From: Pyronema omphalodes
Lineage: Eukaryota; Ascomycota; Pezizomycetes; Pezizales; Pyronemataceae
Assembly (NCBI GenBank): GCA_024516155.1
Contig: JAJJXM010000008.1
Location: 806,001-870,000, forward strand
Direction: 5' to 3'
Length of the DNA stretch: 64,000 nucleotides
Below are positions 50,317-61,181 of this stretch, one piece after another (within the stretch, counting starts at the first letter, position 1; every line of letters starts with the position of its first letter). Under the pieces are notes generated by a model. It was given only the letters and a program-made list of their open reading frames with translations, was not told the DNA's origin and ran no database searches. Made by a program: the position numbers and the translations under genes.

Positions 50317-51692
50317 ATGGCCATGATTCCCGTCAACCCCACTGCCCCTCCGTGGCTGGAAAAATACGACCTTGCAACTCTCATCTCTGGATATCAATTC
50401 AACCTTCACCCTGCTAGCCTCCGCAGCAACCGTATCAACGACCCTCTCGTTGATGTTCTTTTGGAAAATATCCTCAAAAATGAAGGAATCGAACCTAGTG
50501 ATTATGAGCGGGATATGGCTCGAAGGCACCTGGCGGTGAAGTTACAGATGTTACTCAGAGTTTGGGTCGAGGAGGGATTGAAGGCCACCATGGATGGTTC
50601 ACAGTTGTATTCATATCGGAAACGCAATTATGAGGGGGAAGACACCGATATCCAAGGTCCGGCAAAGCGTGTGGCAGATGGATTCGTAGGAGATCGGGAT
50701 TTCAGGTGCCCGTATATCGTTCAGAATCCAGATGATAAACAGCACAAAGATTGTGAAGGGAAGCAGTTTCCTAATCCCAGGAAATTGAAGTCAGTACACA
50801 TATTCGAGGCGTATGAAATAGGTAACTGACAGAATGATAGGGAACATATCTGGAGGTTTACCAAGCCATTCAAGTGCCCAACATGCCTTGAAGGGTTTGG
50901 CCGAGAGAAAACTAAAGCCATCCATTGCGACCAGAGGAAGGTGAAATGCGTTCCGGCAGAACAAAACCAGTATGAGGGGAGCCATGAGCAACGTCGGGAT
51001 CGTTCCATCGACCGTGCCAAGAACACTCCAGAGATCATTCAAATTTTTCAAGAATACCAAGATGCCGTGGGTTTAAACGGCCAGTGTGTGTTCCTCTATT
51101 CATTTTTTTCCAATAATCCATAGCAGCTATAAACTGACGCATAAAAGCAGCATACTCTCCAGGTTCAATGTCACAAGCATCGATGCCGAGCGACGACGAC
51201 GAGGAAGATTACCATCAGCCGTGGACCCTCGACACCAGGAAGAGCCAACAACAACCTATTTCGCTGCGTATCCCGAAGTCATACCCGACACCTCCACCTC
51301 CTCAGAACGGATTCTCTCCGGTGGTATCAACAGCCACGTATTCTCCACAGCAGCCAACGACAACATATTCTCCTCAGCAGCCAGCTCTATACTCGCCGGC
51401 AAATACAACCGCTGCCTATAGCCCGCATAACGATTACAATGCTAATTTGTTTGCAAGCTATCCTGTTCCTGAGATAATGGTTACATCAGACCAGGCTCCC
51501 CAAAGGTCTCCTTTGATGGAATATGGAGTGCCAACAAACGGACAGCAGGAGAAGCAAGCTGTCGTCCATTCCCAGATTCCGTATCGTACAGCATTTAACA
51601 CGGAAGGATATAAATCTTTTCCGCCTGGATCTGTTTCTATGCGGTTTAGGAATGATGTAAATGTTGGTTGGGGTAGCCACGTATCGACATAA
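50317..51692 (+). CDS. Cysteine-rich compound zinc-finger protein (copy 2 of a local family)
   Basis: Proposed exons 50317..50789, 50841..51085 and 51151..51692 give 419 aa. Intron 1 (51 nt, GTCAGT, CTGAC branch site, ATAG) joins KLK/EHIWRF. Intron 2 (GTGTGT..GCAG with a CTGAC branch site) restores frame to the third exon; its acceptor could instead be 51162. The N-terminal 120 residues are helical (INDPLVDVLLENILKNEGIE). The finger region reads DFRCPYIVQNPDDKQHKDCE, then FPNPRKLKEHIWRFTKPFKC, then PTCLEGFGREKTKAIHCDQR. It belongs to the fungal pattern 'C-P-x(n)-C-x(n)-RLKEH, then CxxC-x12-H' known from many uncharacterised Pezizomycotina proteins. A charged helix follows, then a TYSPQQP/YSPxNxTAAYSP-repeat Pro/Tyr/Gln tail that resembles an activation domain. 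Gene 36830 has the same order: fingers, charged helix, Pro/Tyr/Gln tail. Probably nuclear; function unknown. Confidence 0.75.
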
Positions 51693-53641
51693 TATTTTTT
51701 CTTTTGGATGGCGTATCGGCGATTTGAGATTAGCGATTTGTCTTTTGTTTTTGCGGTTTGTTTTTTTTAGTGATTTGAGATTTTGATACTTCCGCCAAGG
51801 GTTATGATTAGATATGATTTTTTATGAGCTTCTTGACTTTGAAAAGCCAGCGATAGACTAGAGTTTTGATTTAAATTTTGTTTGGTTCATTGTAACCCGT
51901 ACGTATGCAGATACGATTGTGTTTTCCCTATTGTTTTGTTATTAAGATTCGTGTACATAGACTTGGAGAATGGAGTTTCGATTCGAATTACCCGTTATGG
52001 AGGAAACTTAGCTTGTTGTCAATAGCCAACTTGTTCCGAGAGAAAGCCATGCAGGGAAGGCTGGGGCTGTGTTACCGCTGTCACCGCTAGAAGTTCGCGA
52101 ACTCTACTCAGTCTGAACTGAGTGGTTTGCAGCCTACTCTAGCTGTGCCTTCGCCGCCTAGCGGGGCGTTGTCACGAACCGTCTGATCTGAAATCGATGA
52201 TTGGTCGCCTAGCCAATGTTGCTAGTACCTGTAGGGATGATTACCGGACCCGCATCTTGAGCACCGCCGAGAAAGTACCTGAGGTGCGCATGATTTGTTG
52301 CCTACTTTTCGATGACTCCGAAGCCATAGCAACCATGATGAGTGTAGAGAGTAATCCGGCATCCGACCCTTCTTTCGACGAAACCTAGGGCAATTCCCGT
52401 CGGGGTAATGCATCGGGACCGCGGTCAGCACTTAATTCTCAGCCGACCTGAGGTTGGTTATGAAGAAACTAAAGCAGTCTGTCAGGTACTAATTATCAGT
52501 CAGTATTCACTTTTTCTCACCGCTGATTTCATCTGGGGTAGGGCATCCTCACTGTATCGAGCTACCGCAACCTTATTCTTGCATCATCCGATTTATTTTC
52601 CTTAGTGCACAGCCACGTGTGGTTTGGGCGTTTTGAGATGAGAATCAATATCGACTGATGATTGATGTCGCACCTGAGGCTCGGCTAATATCAAGTTTGG
52701 AATGCTCTGGTGTAGCGCGACGTCTGAGGTACAGATACCTTGACGCCTATGACCCGATTGATAGAATTCGAAGTGCTGAAACCAAAAGCACGACATCAAG
52801 GAGGCGGTGAATGATCTCCACAATCTCCGAAAAGCGAGGATCGATTCAATGGTAATCTGCTAAAAGGGAATGTGGTAGGAATTCCTGTAGGTGGAGGTGG
52901 AGGATGCGTTGTATAGAAGGAATAGAAAGTCCGGACTCGGCGAACAATCGTCGAGAGGTATGTAGATCCCTGCCACCATCCCGAATATATAGGCATTATT
53001 ATTATCCTGATCTCCAGGTCACAATTAAGGCTCTGGTGACCACCCCAGGAATGCTACATTACATATCTTCAAACCTGACGAAAAGCAAAGTAACAAATCA
53101 GCCGCGAATGTTGCACGGCGGTGAAGTTCAGTCAGGTACGCGTCAATTTTCGGTGAGACAGGGAAGCAAAACCTGTCGAGGCTCAAGTAACGTATGGCCA
53201 TTAATTCATGACAGAATCCTGATAATTGGCGGTATGCGGTGGGGATGAGTAAGACCAGTGAATGCTGTCCGATCTACCCAACCTGAGGACTGGATACGGA
53301 GAATCACCATCAACCGGCGAGGGAAATGGGATTCTACATCCTCCGAGGCGGTCTGGAATACAGTTGTAGTGAAATGATGCCGATTAAAGTCTTGGAAGTC
53401 ATCTGTTTCCGCGGAATAACTGAGGTCTTGTGCAACAGATGATCGAGATCGTAAATATATTTGAAACAGATTTGAGCTAATCGACCATACATTGGGGACT
53501 CTTCTGACTTGCAGATTTGTGACTTTATCGCAGCAAAGTCACGATAGTTTAATTGCACTCTTATTATCTGAAACTCTCATATGTGGTTGGCTGATGCTTC
53601 CATCGCAACTATTACTTGTGCTGACGCATAAAAGTCCAAGT
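51693..53641. other. Gene-free region
   Basis: 3' flank of the zinc-finger gene, T-rich near 51,695-51,780. A short palindrome CTCAGTCTGAACTGAG lies at about 52107. Otherwise nothing recognised. Confidence 0.4.
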
Positions 53642-53917
53642 AACACACAGCTCATGCAAAACAGATGCAAAGTGTGACAGCAAAATTCAATGAGGTTCAT
53701 GTTTGTGCTTCCAGATGCATGTGCAGACATTGAGTTAAAGATATGTGTTGTGTGCTTCATGATGCACAAGAACTTTAGTAAAACACAGCTCATGCAAAAC
53801 AGCTACAAAGTGTGGTAGCGAAATTTTATGGGATTCATGTTTGTGCTCCTAGATGCATGCATAGAAGCTCGACATTGGTTAAAAATATGTTCCATGTGCC
53901 ATATGCTATGTGATATC
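53642..53917. repeat. Diverged tandem duplication, about 138-bp unit
   Basis: Two head-to-tail copies offset by 138 bp share CACAGCTCATGCAAAACAG, CAAAGTGTG, TTCATGTTTGTGCT, AGATGCATG and GACATTG, in that order. Many differences are C/T or G/A (TGACAGC against TGGTAGC; TTCAATGAGG against TTTTATGGGA). No coding potential. Confidence 0.8.
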
Positions 53918-56101
53918 TTCTGTATGAATACCAGCCTATATCTACTTCAAGGTTAAACCCTAGCTGAGCCCAAGTCACTTTTGAAGTACCGAGTGATATC
54001 TGTGACTCCGTTTCGCCCAATGGTTTGTTTTGAAACAACAAATCGATACTCGTGATATTTTCAGCTAAATTATATTCAAATTATTAATGCCTTCAAAACT
54101 TTAATTAATTCTTGCTTTATTTCAACCTGTCTAAATTCACCGCAAGCTTCGATCTTTACTTCATCGATCCAAATCCACCTCCTGATGGCCTAAGTTTAGT
54201 CAAGCTCGAGGCTGTTGTTGGTTCAACGTATCCATGCCGATCACCTTCAATTTATTAGGCGGGATTATTACCATGTACAGAGTCCTATATCAGATCATTT
54301 ATAGCATTGAAGATTGATTCTGTATATGATTCGTGGTTTTAAAGTAAGCACAGGCTATGGACGCAGGTCAGAATTCAACGGCCGTGTCATTGTGCATTGG
54401 TACCTGCATAAAGGCTCCTATGTACTATCACAGGGCTTCCCGTGTTGTCTGACCTCACTGCGAGGTTTTGGTTTATATGTAACTTCTGATAGAGTCGTAG
54501 GTTCGGCGTTGGATCTGCATTTCGGTGTCTGCTACAGAATCAATTGGTGATTGTTTGCTGGTAAGTAGAGGGACAATAGCGATTGCCTTCATCGAATGGT
54601 AGTTTATTTTCCGGCTTATCGTCATGGTGTTATGTCATGTCATCGGAGTGTGGGTGTCGTCGTTGAGCCCAGGTCGCACTTGTGATACCAACGAGTGATA
54701 GCATAAAGGCAGAAACAAAGTAAATTTAGGAACATCCCGTCCATACTGGCTTCGTCATTTTCACCCCCATTTTAAGGTTCAAATCCCCGTGTAATGTTTT
54801 TTGATCACTATATACTCATGCCAATTTCTTGTTTAATTAATATACGGACTATCCCGGGTTGGCTTGGAGGAAAAATCTCAATATCTAGATTGACTCCCAG
54901 TAACTATGATTAAACTAGCTCCAAGTTCCAACGCAGAATACAAGGCTCTATCCAAGTCCGTAGAATATCGACCTGTAAGATTGGAACCAGTGCCAGATAC
55001 CCATTAATCTGGACGCCAATCATTTTTAACACACAAATCACGCCAGTTCTCTGAAAGATACCCCGCACAAAGAATTGGCATCGTATAACTCCACTTGTGT
55101 ATCCACTTTCGGTGTATATGAAACCCCGACAGTAGCCGGTGGTCATTGAATTTGTACTTTCGGGGTGTATTGAGTTTGGCGCATCACATACAATTTGCAG
55201 ATATCAGCAGTACAACTATAACCTTACAGGTTCCCTAGGGATAAAAGGAATTAATAGACGTATTATAGCTAATTTAGCCACAATCATCTATAGTTGTTTG
55301 GCACTTCGAGAAATAAAAGGAACTTGGCATTTTCTCTTGTATGAGGGGGAAAAATTGGATACGGTGATACAACGAAGAGTGCTGAACTTACCCTCGTATC
55401 CAAGTGCACCGCAACTTGTGTCGCCGACAGGAACGTCGGTCATAAACTATCAGTCGACAAAACCCGGTGAACATCACCCCAGAAGTATGGTAGCGTGATA
55501 GAAACCCCGGACAAAGATCCACACATGATGATTCGCATGATTTACACCCGCATATATTGAATTCTTGCTTTGATGGAACATACTTCAAACTTCGGAGCTG
55601 CGAAATGGATTCCTTATTTGACACGGGTATCTGCAGAAAACCTTTCAGGTGATCATTACAATATGATCGGCCACTTTCCATGTTGCTTTTCATCATTTCC
55701 CCGCAGAACGATCTCGGCTATCTCCAACGGAGCAACGTTTATTAATCCCACTGTGCGCCTGGAGAATTAAATTTTGACTACTGCACGTGGTTCAACACGT
55801 TTTGTCCTGGAAGCAGGTTAACGCAGTAGAAGAGTCGCTGCCCCTATGATACCGGCTTCTGCTTAAGGTTACAGGTGCCACCTACGAATGGATTGTAGTT
55901 GTCATGTCCCGTACCCTAAGCTTAGAGTTACTGTAGGTTCCATGTTCAGTGGCGAAGCCATTGCCTCCACCTTTTCCACGACCCTTTTTTTGAGCCCGCT
56001 GCCTATTCCGAAAGGAAATTCCCGTCTGACACGTCGCGGTACATGACGATACATAAAGCTCGCACACCTTCTTCGGTGTTATTTGTTTTTTAACCGACAT
56101 C
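53918..56101. other. Gene-poor region
   Basis: No gene supported. The segment 55315-55400 resembles 36425-36500 (see findings). The last 150 bases probably contain the promoter of the esterase gene. Confidence 0.4.
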
Positions 56102-57307
56102 ATGAGAACAAGTTTAATAACTGACATGAATATAGATGATGATAACTCGCGTTTGCAGATCGCGTCTGCAGGCACAGGCACAGCAACAAGGCAAACGGCA
56201 AGTTTAGATCCGGATGACGATACTGAAGCTTCTATAACTGCTTCGGGTACCGACAATGACTACGAAGATTTTCCTTCAAAAGGCACTGCAACACCCCGAG
56301 ATCAAGATGTTTCATCAGACGCCTTGAAACGCAAGAAACGACGGAAAATGATCATCTTCATCTCCCTCTTCCTCTTCCTGTTTCCGCCGGCGCTGGCGCT
56401 GCCCTTGATATTCGGGCTTCCGCACACCAAACACCAGGCCTCGTCAGACAACTCCAATGTCGTGAAACCAAACTCAGATGTAAAACATGATGATGCATTC
56501 GCTATTCATAACATCGTTGTCTTTGGAGATTCCTATACCGACACAGGCTTCAACAGTTCAGCCACTCCTCTCCCCTCAGCAGCCTGCCCTCTAGGACAAC
56601 CCAACTGTCTCCAGGGTCATTCCTACGCTGGTGGCTACAACTGGATCTCCTCACTCACCACTCTTTACAACCATTCCGTCACTGCCACTTGGAACTTTGC
56701 CCGTTCCGGTGATGTTCTAGACACTGCTCTTGTCAATCGAGCCTCCATCATCTCCCGGCAGCTCCCCGAGTTCCACAGTGTTTCCCAACATATCCCCATC
56801 AACCGAAATACACTTTTTGCAATCTTCATCGGCATCAATGACATTGGAGCCACCTGGCAAAACGGGCAAGACCCAAGCAGTAATACATTCCTTGACGCCG
56901 AGGCGAAGAGTTATATGAGAGTTGTAATGGATCTTTACGATTCCGGAGCCCGGAAGTTCCTATTGTTAGCAGTTCCAGACACGACTAGAACTCCCTGGTT
57001 AAGCGGAGCATTAGGAGCAGATAAACCCAAGGTAGCAGCAGCTATTGCAGGATGGAATGAGAGACTACAAAGGGGCATTGCACAGGCAAAGGCTATGGAT
57101 GATAAGGTGGAGGTTTATTTCTGGGATTCGGTGAAGGAGTTTAATAAGGTTCTTGATGATCCAATGGCTTATGGGTTTAAGGATAATTTCACTCAGTGTG
57201 ATCAGCCACAGTGTTTTTGGCATGATGGATATCATCCGAATACATACGCACAAAGAATATTCGGGAAGAGCATGGCAGGGCTATTGGCGGAGAGTGGGTG
57301 GTGGTAA
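56102..57307 (+). CDS. Membrane-anchored GDSL/SGNH-type esterase
   Basis: One exon, 401 aa. The N-terminal 75 residues are acidic/Thr-Ser-rich (SLDPDDDTEASITASGTDND). Next comes KRKKRRK and a hydrophobic segment (about 83-105, MIIFISLFLFLFPPALALPL), suggesting a type II membrane protein with the enzyme outside the cytosol. The catalytic domain shows block I VVFGDSYTDTGF (nucleophile Ser about 144), a GGYNWISSL segment, NFARSGDVLDTA, block III IFIGINDIGATW (Asn about 246) and block V FWHDGYHPN (Asp about 375, His about 378). This pattern resembles fungal CE16-type acetylesterases and related GDSL lipases, which deacetylate hemicellulose or hydrolyse small esters. The substrate cannot be read from sequence. 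N-glycosylation-like sites occur (NSS, NHS). A start at ATG 56126 would remove eight residues. Fold call firm, substrate open. Confidence 0.88.
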   Translation: MRTSLITDMNIDDDNSRLQIASAGTGTATRQTASLDPDDDTEASITASGTDNDYEDFPSKGTATPRDQDVSSDALKRKKRRKMIIFISLFLFLFPPALALPLIFGLPHTKHQASSDNSNVVKPNSDVKHDDAFAIHNIVVFGDSYTDTGFNSSATPLPSAACPLGQPNCLQGHSYAGGYNWISSLTTLYNHSVTATWNFARSGDVLDTALVNRASIISRQLPEFHSVSQHIPINRNTLFAIFIGINDIGATWQNGQDPSSNTFLDAEAKSYMRVVMDLYDSGARKFLLLAVPDTTRTPWLSGALGADKPKVAAAIAGWNERLQRGIAQAKAMDDKVEVYFWDSVKEFNKVLDDPMAYGFKDNFTQCDQPQCFWHDGYHPNTYAQRIFGKSMAGLLAESGWW

Positions 57308-59464
57308 AATGGGATATGGTGAGGGGCTAGGTGGTGGTAAAGGGAATGTACAAATTTTTCATGCGCATGGGATATGTTGATACAAATTATGACTGATGGG
57401 GCAAGTTGCAAAGCCTGGTGATAACGAAGAGGATTGTATGTATGTAGTTACTTCAGGATCTAAAATGGCTTTTGCCAAAGCAAAGGCGTTTCAAAAGTTT
57501 TGTTGACTCTGAAAATTGATTTGCCCACCGGTTTAACACTGTCTATTGTCGGAGATGGCGAGAAGCCAAGACGATACCAAAGTGAATCCAAGACAAATCT
57601 CAGGCGATATCACGGTGAAGCTCAGTCAAAGCCAAAGCAAACCTCAGACGATGCCCAGCAAAGTGACTTGGCAAGCCCTTACATATAAAAAAACCCCAAC
57701 AACGTGCGTTGCTGCCTAACGCCATCACTAGAAACCATCGAATTTTCCAACCGAAAAAAACACTAACCTGATCCCCAGGGGCCAGTAATGATTTAATACC
57801 AGGATATGTACATACCATCCTATCATATTAGATTAGTTCACTAGTACTTTTTTTCTTCTTCAGGAGTGAGATTCTATGATTGTTATAGTGCTGACATGAC
57901 AGAGTCTAGGTACCTACGCCGCTACGCGAGTGATGCCGGATAGCCGGCCCCCACTTAACCCTGGAATATGTAGCTGTTAGCTAACAGGCATCGGGTCGCA
58001 TCGGCAGGAACCTATGAACCTGGGAACTTGGGCGGTTATCTAGGCAGCTCTCTTTCGCTCGAGGGTTCGATGATGTAAGATGAGAATCGATGATGGACCG
58101 GTAGGTATGGCACAATATGCTATGCGGTGAGGATGATGCTGGTGAAGATGCATAAGAATAGATAGATGGATGGATAAACGGAGAGCCCGAACAGTTAATG
58201 TCAGTGATGGTTCATGATGCCGGAAACGGTGTGATGGTTAAAGAGGTACATGAAGATATATGATGAGAATGGATTCGTGATGGAGGTTCCCGAGATGTGT
58301 ATGTGTAATGACGCGCCATCGCGGAGCTTTGATGCTCTGTTTTAGCTCTCCGTATAACTGCTCGCCTGACGTAGATGGGGTTGCTGAAATTCCCTCCGTA
58401 TATATCACCGGAGAAGTTACGGAGATAAGGAACGGAAGTTCGTACCAGTTACGGATGTCAATGTTTGAATTTGCTTGCGTAGTCAACAGGTTGGGAGAAT
58501 AAACGCTATATATATGTGATATGTAGATATAATGCAGAATAAGTACATTTATTACTATTTGTGATGAAATTACAGAACCGCACTGTGCTAAGCCAAAGCA
58601 GCTGATACAAAAAACATGACCCCGCTCTTTACCCAAACACCGTTGAAACCCGGAACCCAAAAGATGACGTTTAATAAAGTAAAGCAAACAACCCTGTATC
58701 TTTAAGATGATATAAAGAAAACATAATTGAAATGAAAAAGGAAATTATCTCCTCATGGTAACCAGACTCCCAAAGATGTCCGGCACCCATTGTGTTGAGT
58801 TTCTGTGATGAGGAAACTGCAATGAATACTGGAGATGAAAAATTATTTGTTGCGTCGATTCGATCAAATCTTTTTTTTCGATGTCGTAGAAACATCAAAT
58901 AAAGAATAACCGCGATTATCTGTTCTCGCTCGATCTTTCTTTGTTTTTTTTTTTTGTTTTTTACTTTCTTTCTTCTGTGAGTCGTGAAGACTTTCGTAAG
59001 TATCGTTGACGTGATTCATAATTTGTAAACTCTTGAATCTGGTTGCGTAGCCCGCATGCTGACGAATGCCGACTGTGTTAATAGCTGAACGATTATATGA
59101 AGCAGAAGATGTCATAAGTTTGTTCAGTTTGATCTGAGGTTGGTTCTTGCTGCTGTAGTCGGTGACGTAAGTGATTTCGAACTCGCATCGACGTATAATG
59201 AAATACAACACATAACGCCAACCAAAGGCCATGACAACTCCAAGGATGATGGCAAAGCGACTTCCCACACCATCCAATGCAGTTCGCCTCAATCAGCACT
59301 GCCACATACCTTCACTGTAATTGTCTTTTTTTTTTCTTCTTTTCTTTCTTTCTAACCTTCTATCCCATGATGACAAGCATTATCAACGAGAAAGAATGAA
59401 AAAAAAAAAAAAAAAAAATCTTGCAAAACCAGATTAAAGTGGTCGTGAAGTATAAATAAATAAC
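57308..59464. other. Gene-free region between convergent genes
   Basis: This holds the 3' flanks of the esterase (+) and the zinc-finger gene (-), with T runs near 58940-58955 and an 18-20-base A run near 59399-59417. A 122-codon minus-strand frame from ATG 59232 has no recognisable features and is not called. Confidence 0.45.
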
Positions 59465-61181
59465 TTAACACCCGCCGAAATGATCCATGATCAAATCGCT
59501 CATTGATACTCCAGCACTGACGTCAATATCGGCTTGGACGAATTGCGGCGCCAGGTGTTGTTGATGAAGCATGTACTGGAACGCATCAAATGTTACTCCA
59601 GGGAGCAACATTGATACGCCCGACGACTGAAAAGACTGTGTTTCACGTCGTGCCTGCTGCGTTCTATTATTTTCCGGACCGGGTGTGAATCGCGGTCTTT
59701 GCTGCGGCGCAGAAGATGAACCCTCGAATGGCAAGAACTGAGTAAATGACTCGTCTTGCGGCCAGTGTTGAACATTGATAGCCGCCGTTAAAGCTTGCTG
59801 TGAGATTTCCTCGGCGAGCTTCGAGTGCTTTTGACGTCTGTCTTCGCATTGCTGCTCGTAGATTGACGCTTCTTTGCTGGGCTGCTGCTGTTGTTGTTGC
59901 TGCTGTTGAGGTTGTTTAGTTGACTTGTCCTCTTCCTCCTCTTCACACTCCGACATGTCATCCTCACTCTCATCCTCACTCTCCACCTCTTTTTTCGTCA
60001 CAACCTTTCTCTTTCTCTTCGCCGTGACTTTTACCTCAACCGCCTCGATCCAATCACGAAGATTTTCAGGAGCCTTGATGGTGCTTCCCTTATCGGGGTT
60101 GAAGTGTTGTCGCTTCAAATGGGCAGTTGCGTTATAGTCGACACCGTACGCCTTCTGTGACGAGCAGGCCTTGCACTTCGACAAAAATCCAGTTCCCGAC
60201 CGGTCAACAACGATGTAACCCATTTTCTTGTCGGCATGCGATCGGTCGAAATGTCTTCGGTACTCATGGTCTCCTCGGAAGCCCTTCTTGTTGTCTGGGC
60301 AGAGCTTGCACATTACGCGAGGGTGTCGGGGGCGGACATAGGGGCGTCTAGCGGATTGGGGAGCCGACTGGGGCCAAGCTCCGAGTGGGCGCTTGGGAGA
60401 TTTGATGGGTGATGAAGTCTTCGCAGACAGAAGAACCTCCTTTTCATGGAGATCTTGAACAGTTGTTGGAGAATGTCGCTTATTGTTCGGTGTCGGGATA
60501 AGGATAGGAGCTGTTGTCGTGTTGCTACTAGGCGGTGAGATAATGTCGTCGTTGTACTGACCACCGGTCATGATCGCGATCTCATCCTCTTCAAATGGTA
60601 AGTCGTCCTGTCCATCACAGGAATCAAGGCGCACCATACCGAATGCACCCGCAAGCTGGGAGCGACAGCTAGCTTCCCGGGTCATATCCGATGGTGTAAG
60701 AAGACTGTTGCGTTCTGAGGTTGGGAGCGTCGAGCTCAGGCTGGGATTGTAAACCTCGAAGAAGCTTGCCGCGTCGAGCGATGGGTCAATATGGATTGCG
60801 GGGGGCGCGCTGAGAGCAATCGGATTCACTGTCTCACGCCCTTGATACCTCTCAATCGGAAAATAGAGATGATTTGGAGAGGCGAAGGTATATTCGTCGA
60901 ACGACGCCGAGGGGGTGAGTGGTGGCATGCCATAATCACTGCTATGTATCTGAGAGGGTATTAGCAAAAATACAGACGGAATATTCACATGAGATGTTGC
61001 ATACCGACGATGATGACGGTACGGGACAGGGCACTTCCGTGCGAGGCACGAACTGGGAGCTTTCTTTGTTGTTTTCTGCTTCGAATAAGGCGAGGACAGC
61101 TTCCTCGTTCAAATCTGGATTTTCCCGCTGTAGCCGCGCCATGCGCATGAGCTGTTTTCTCAACACTCCTTCGTCGGACAT
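59465..61181 (-). CDS. Fungal C2H2-like zinc-finger protein with polyglutamine
   Basis: Exons complement(59465..60949, 61005..61181) give 553 aa. The intron (55 nt) has GTATGC, a GCTAATACC branch site and a CTCAG end, phase 0, joining VPSSSS/IHSSDYG. The N-terminus begins MSDEGVLRKQLMRMARLQRE. The finger region at about 250-325 reads RHPRVMCKLCPDNKKGFRGD, then HEYRRHFDRSHADKK, then GFLSKCKACSSQKAYGVDYN and ATAHLKRQHF: two C-x2-C..H-x4-H units, the first with a long C-to-H spacing and a strand (MGYIVVDRSG) between them. This arrangement is seen in uncharacterised Pezizomycotina proteins. Downstream come DLxDWIEAVEVKV-like and KRKRK (NLS-like) segments, an acidic run (SEDESEDDMSECEEEEEDKS), ten or so glutamines and a helical C-terminus. 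It may be a transcriptional regulator; the target is unknown. Confidence 0.82.

Noticed and set aside
51168..51692. Separate 174-aa gene starting at ATG 51168
   Set aside because: It follows a branch site and splice acceptors in phase with the zinc-finger exons, so it is treated as their last exon.
58864..59292. Minus-strand frame of 142 codons downstream of the zinc-finger gene
   Set aside because: The first codon is TTG; from ATG 59232 it gives 122 aa ending in a Lys-rich stretch encoded by a T-rich tract. No family resemblance.
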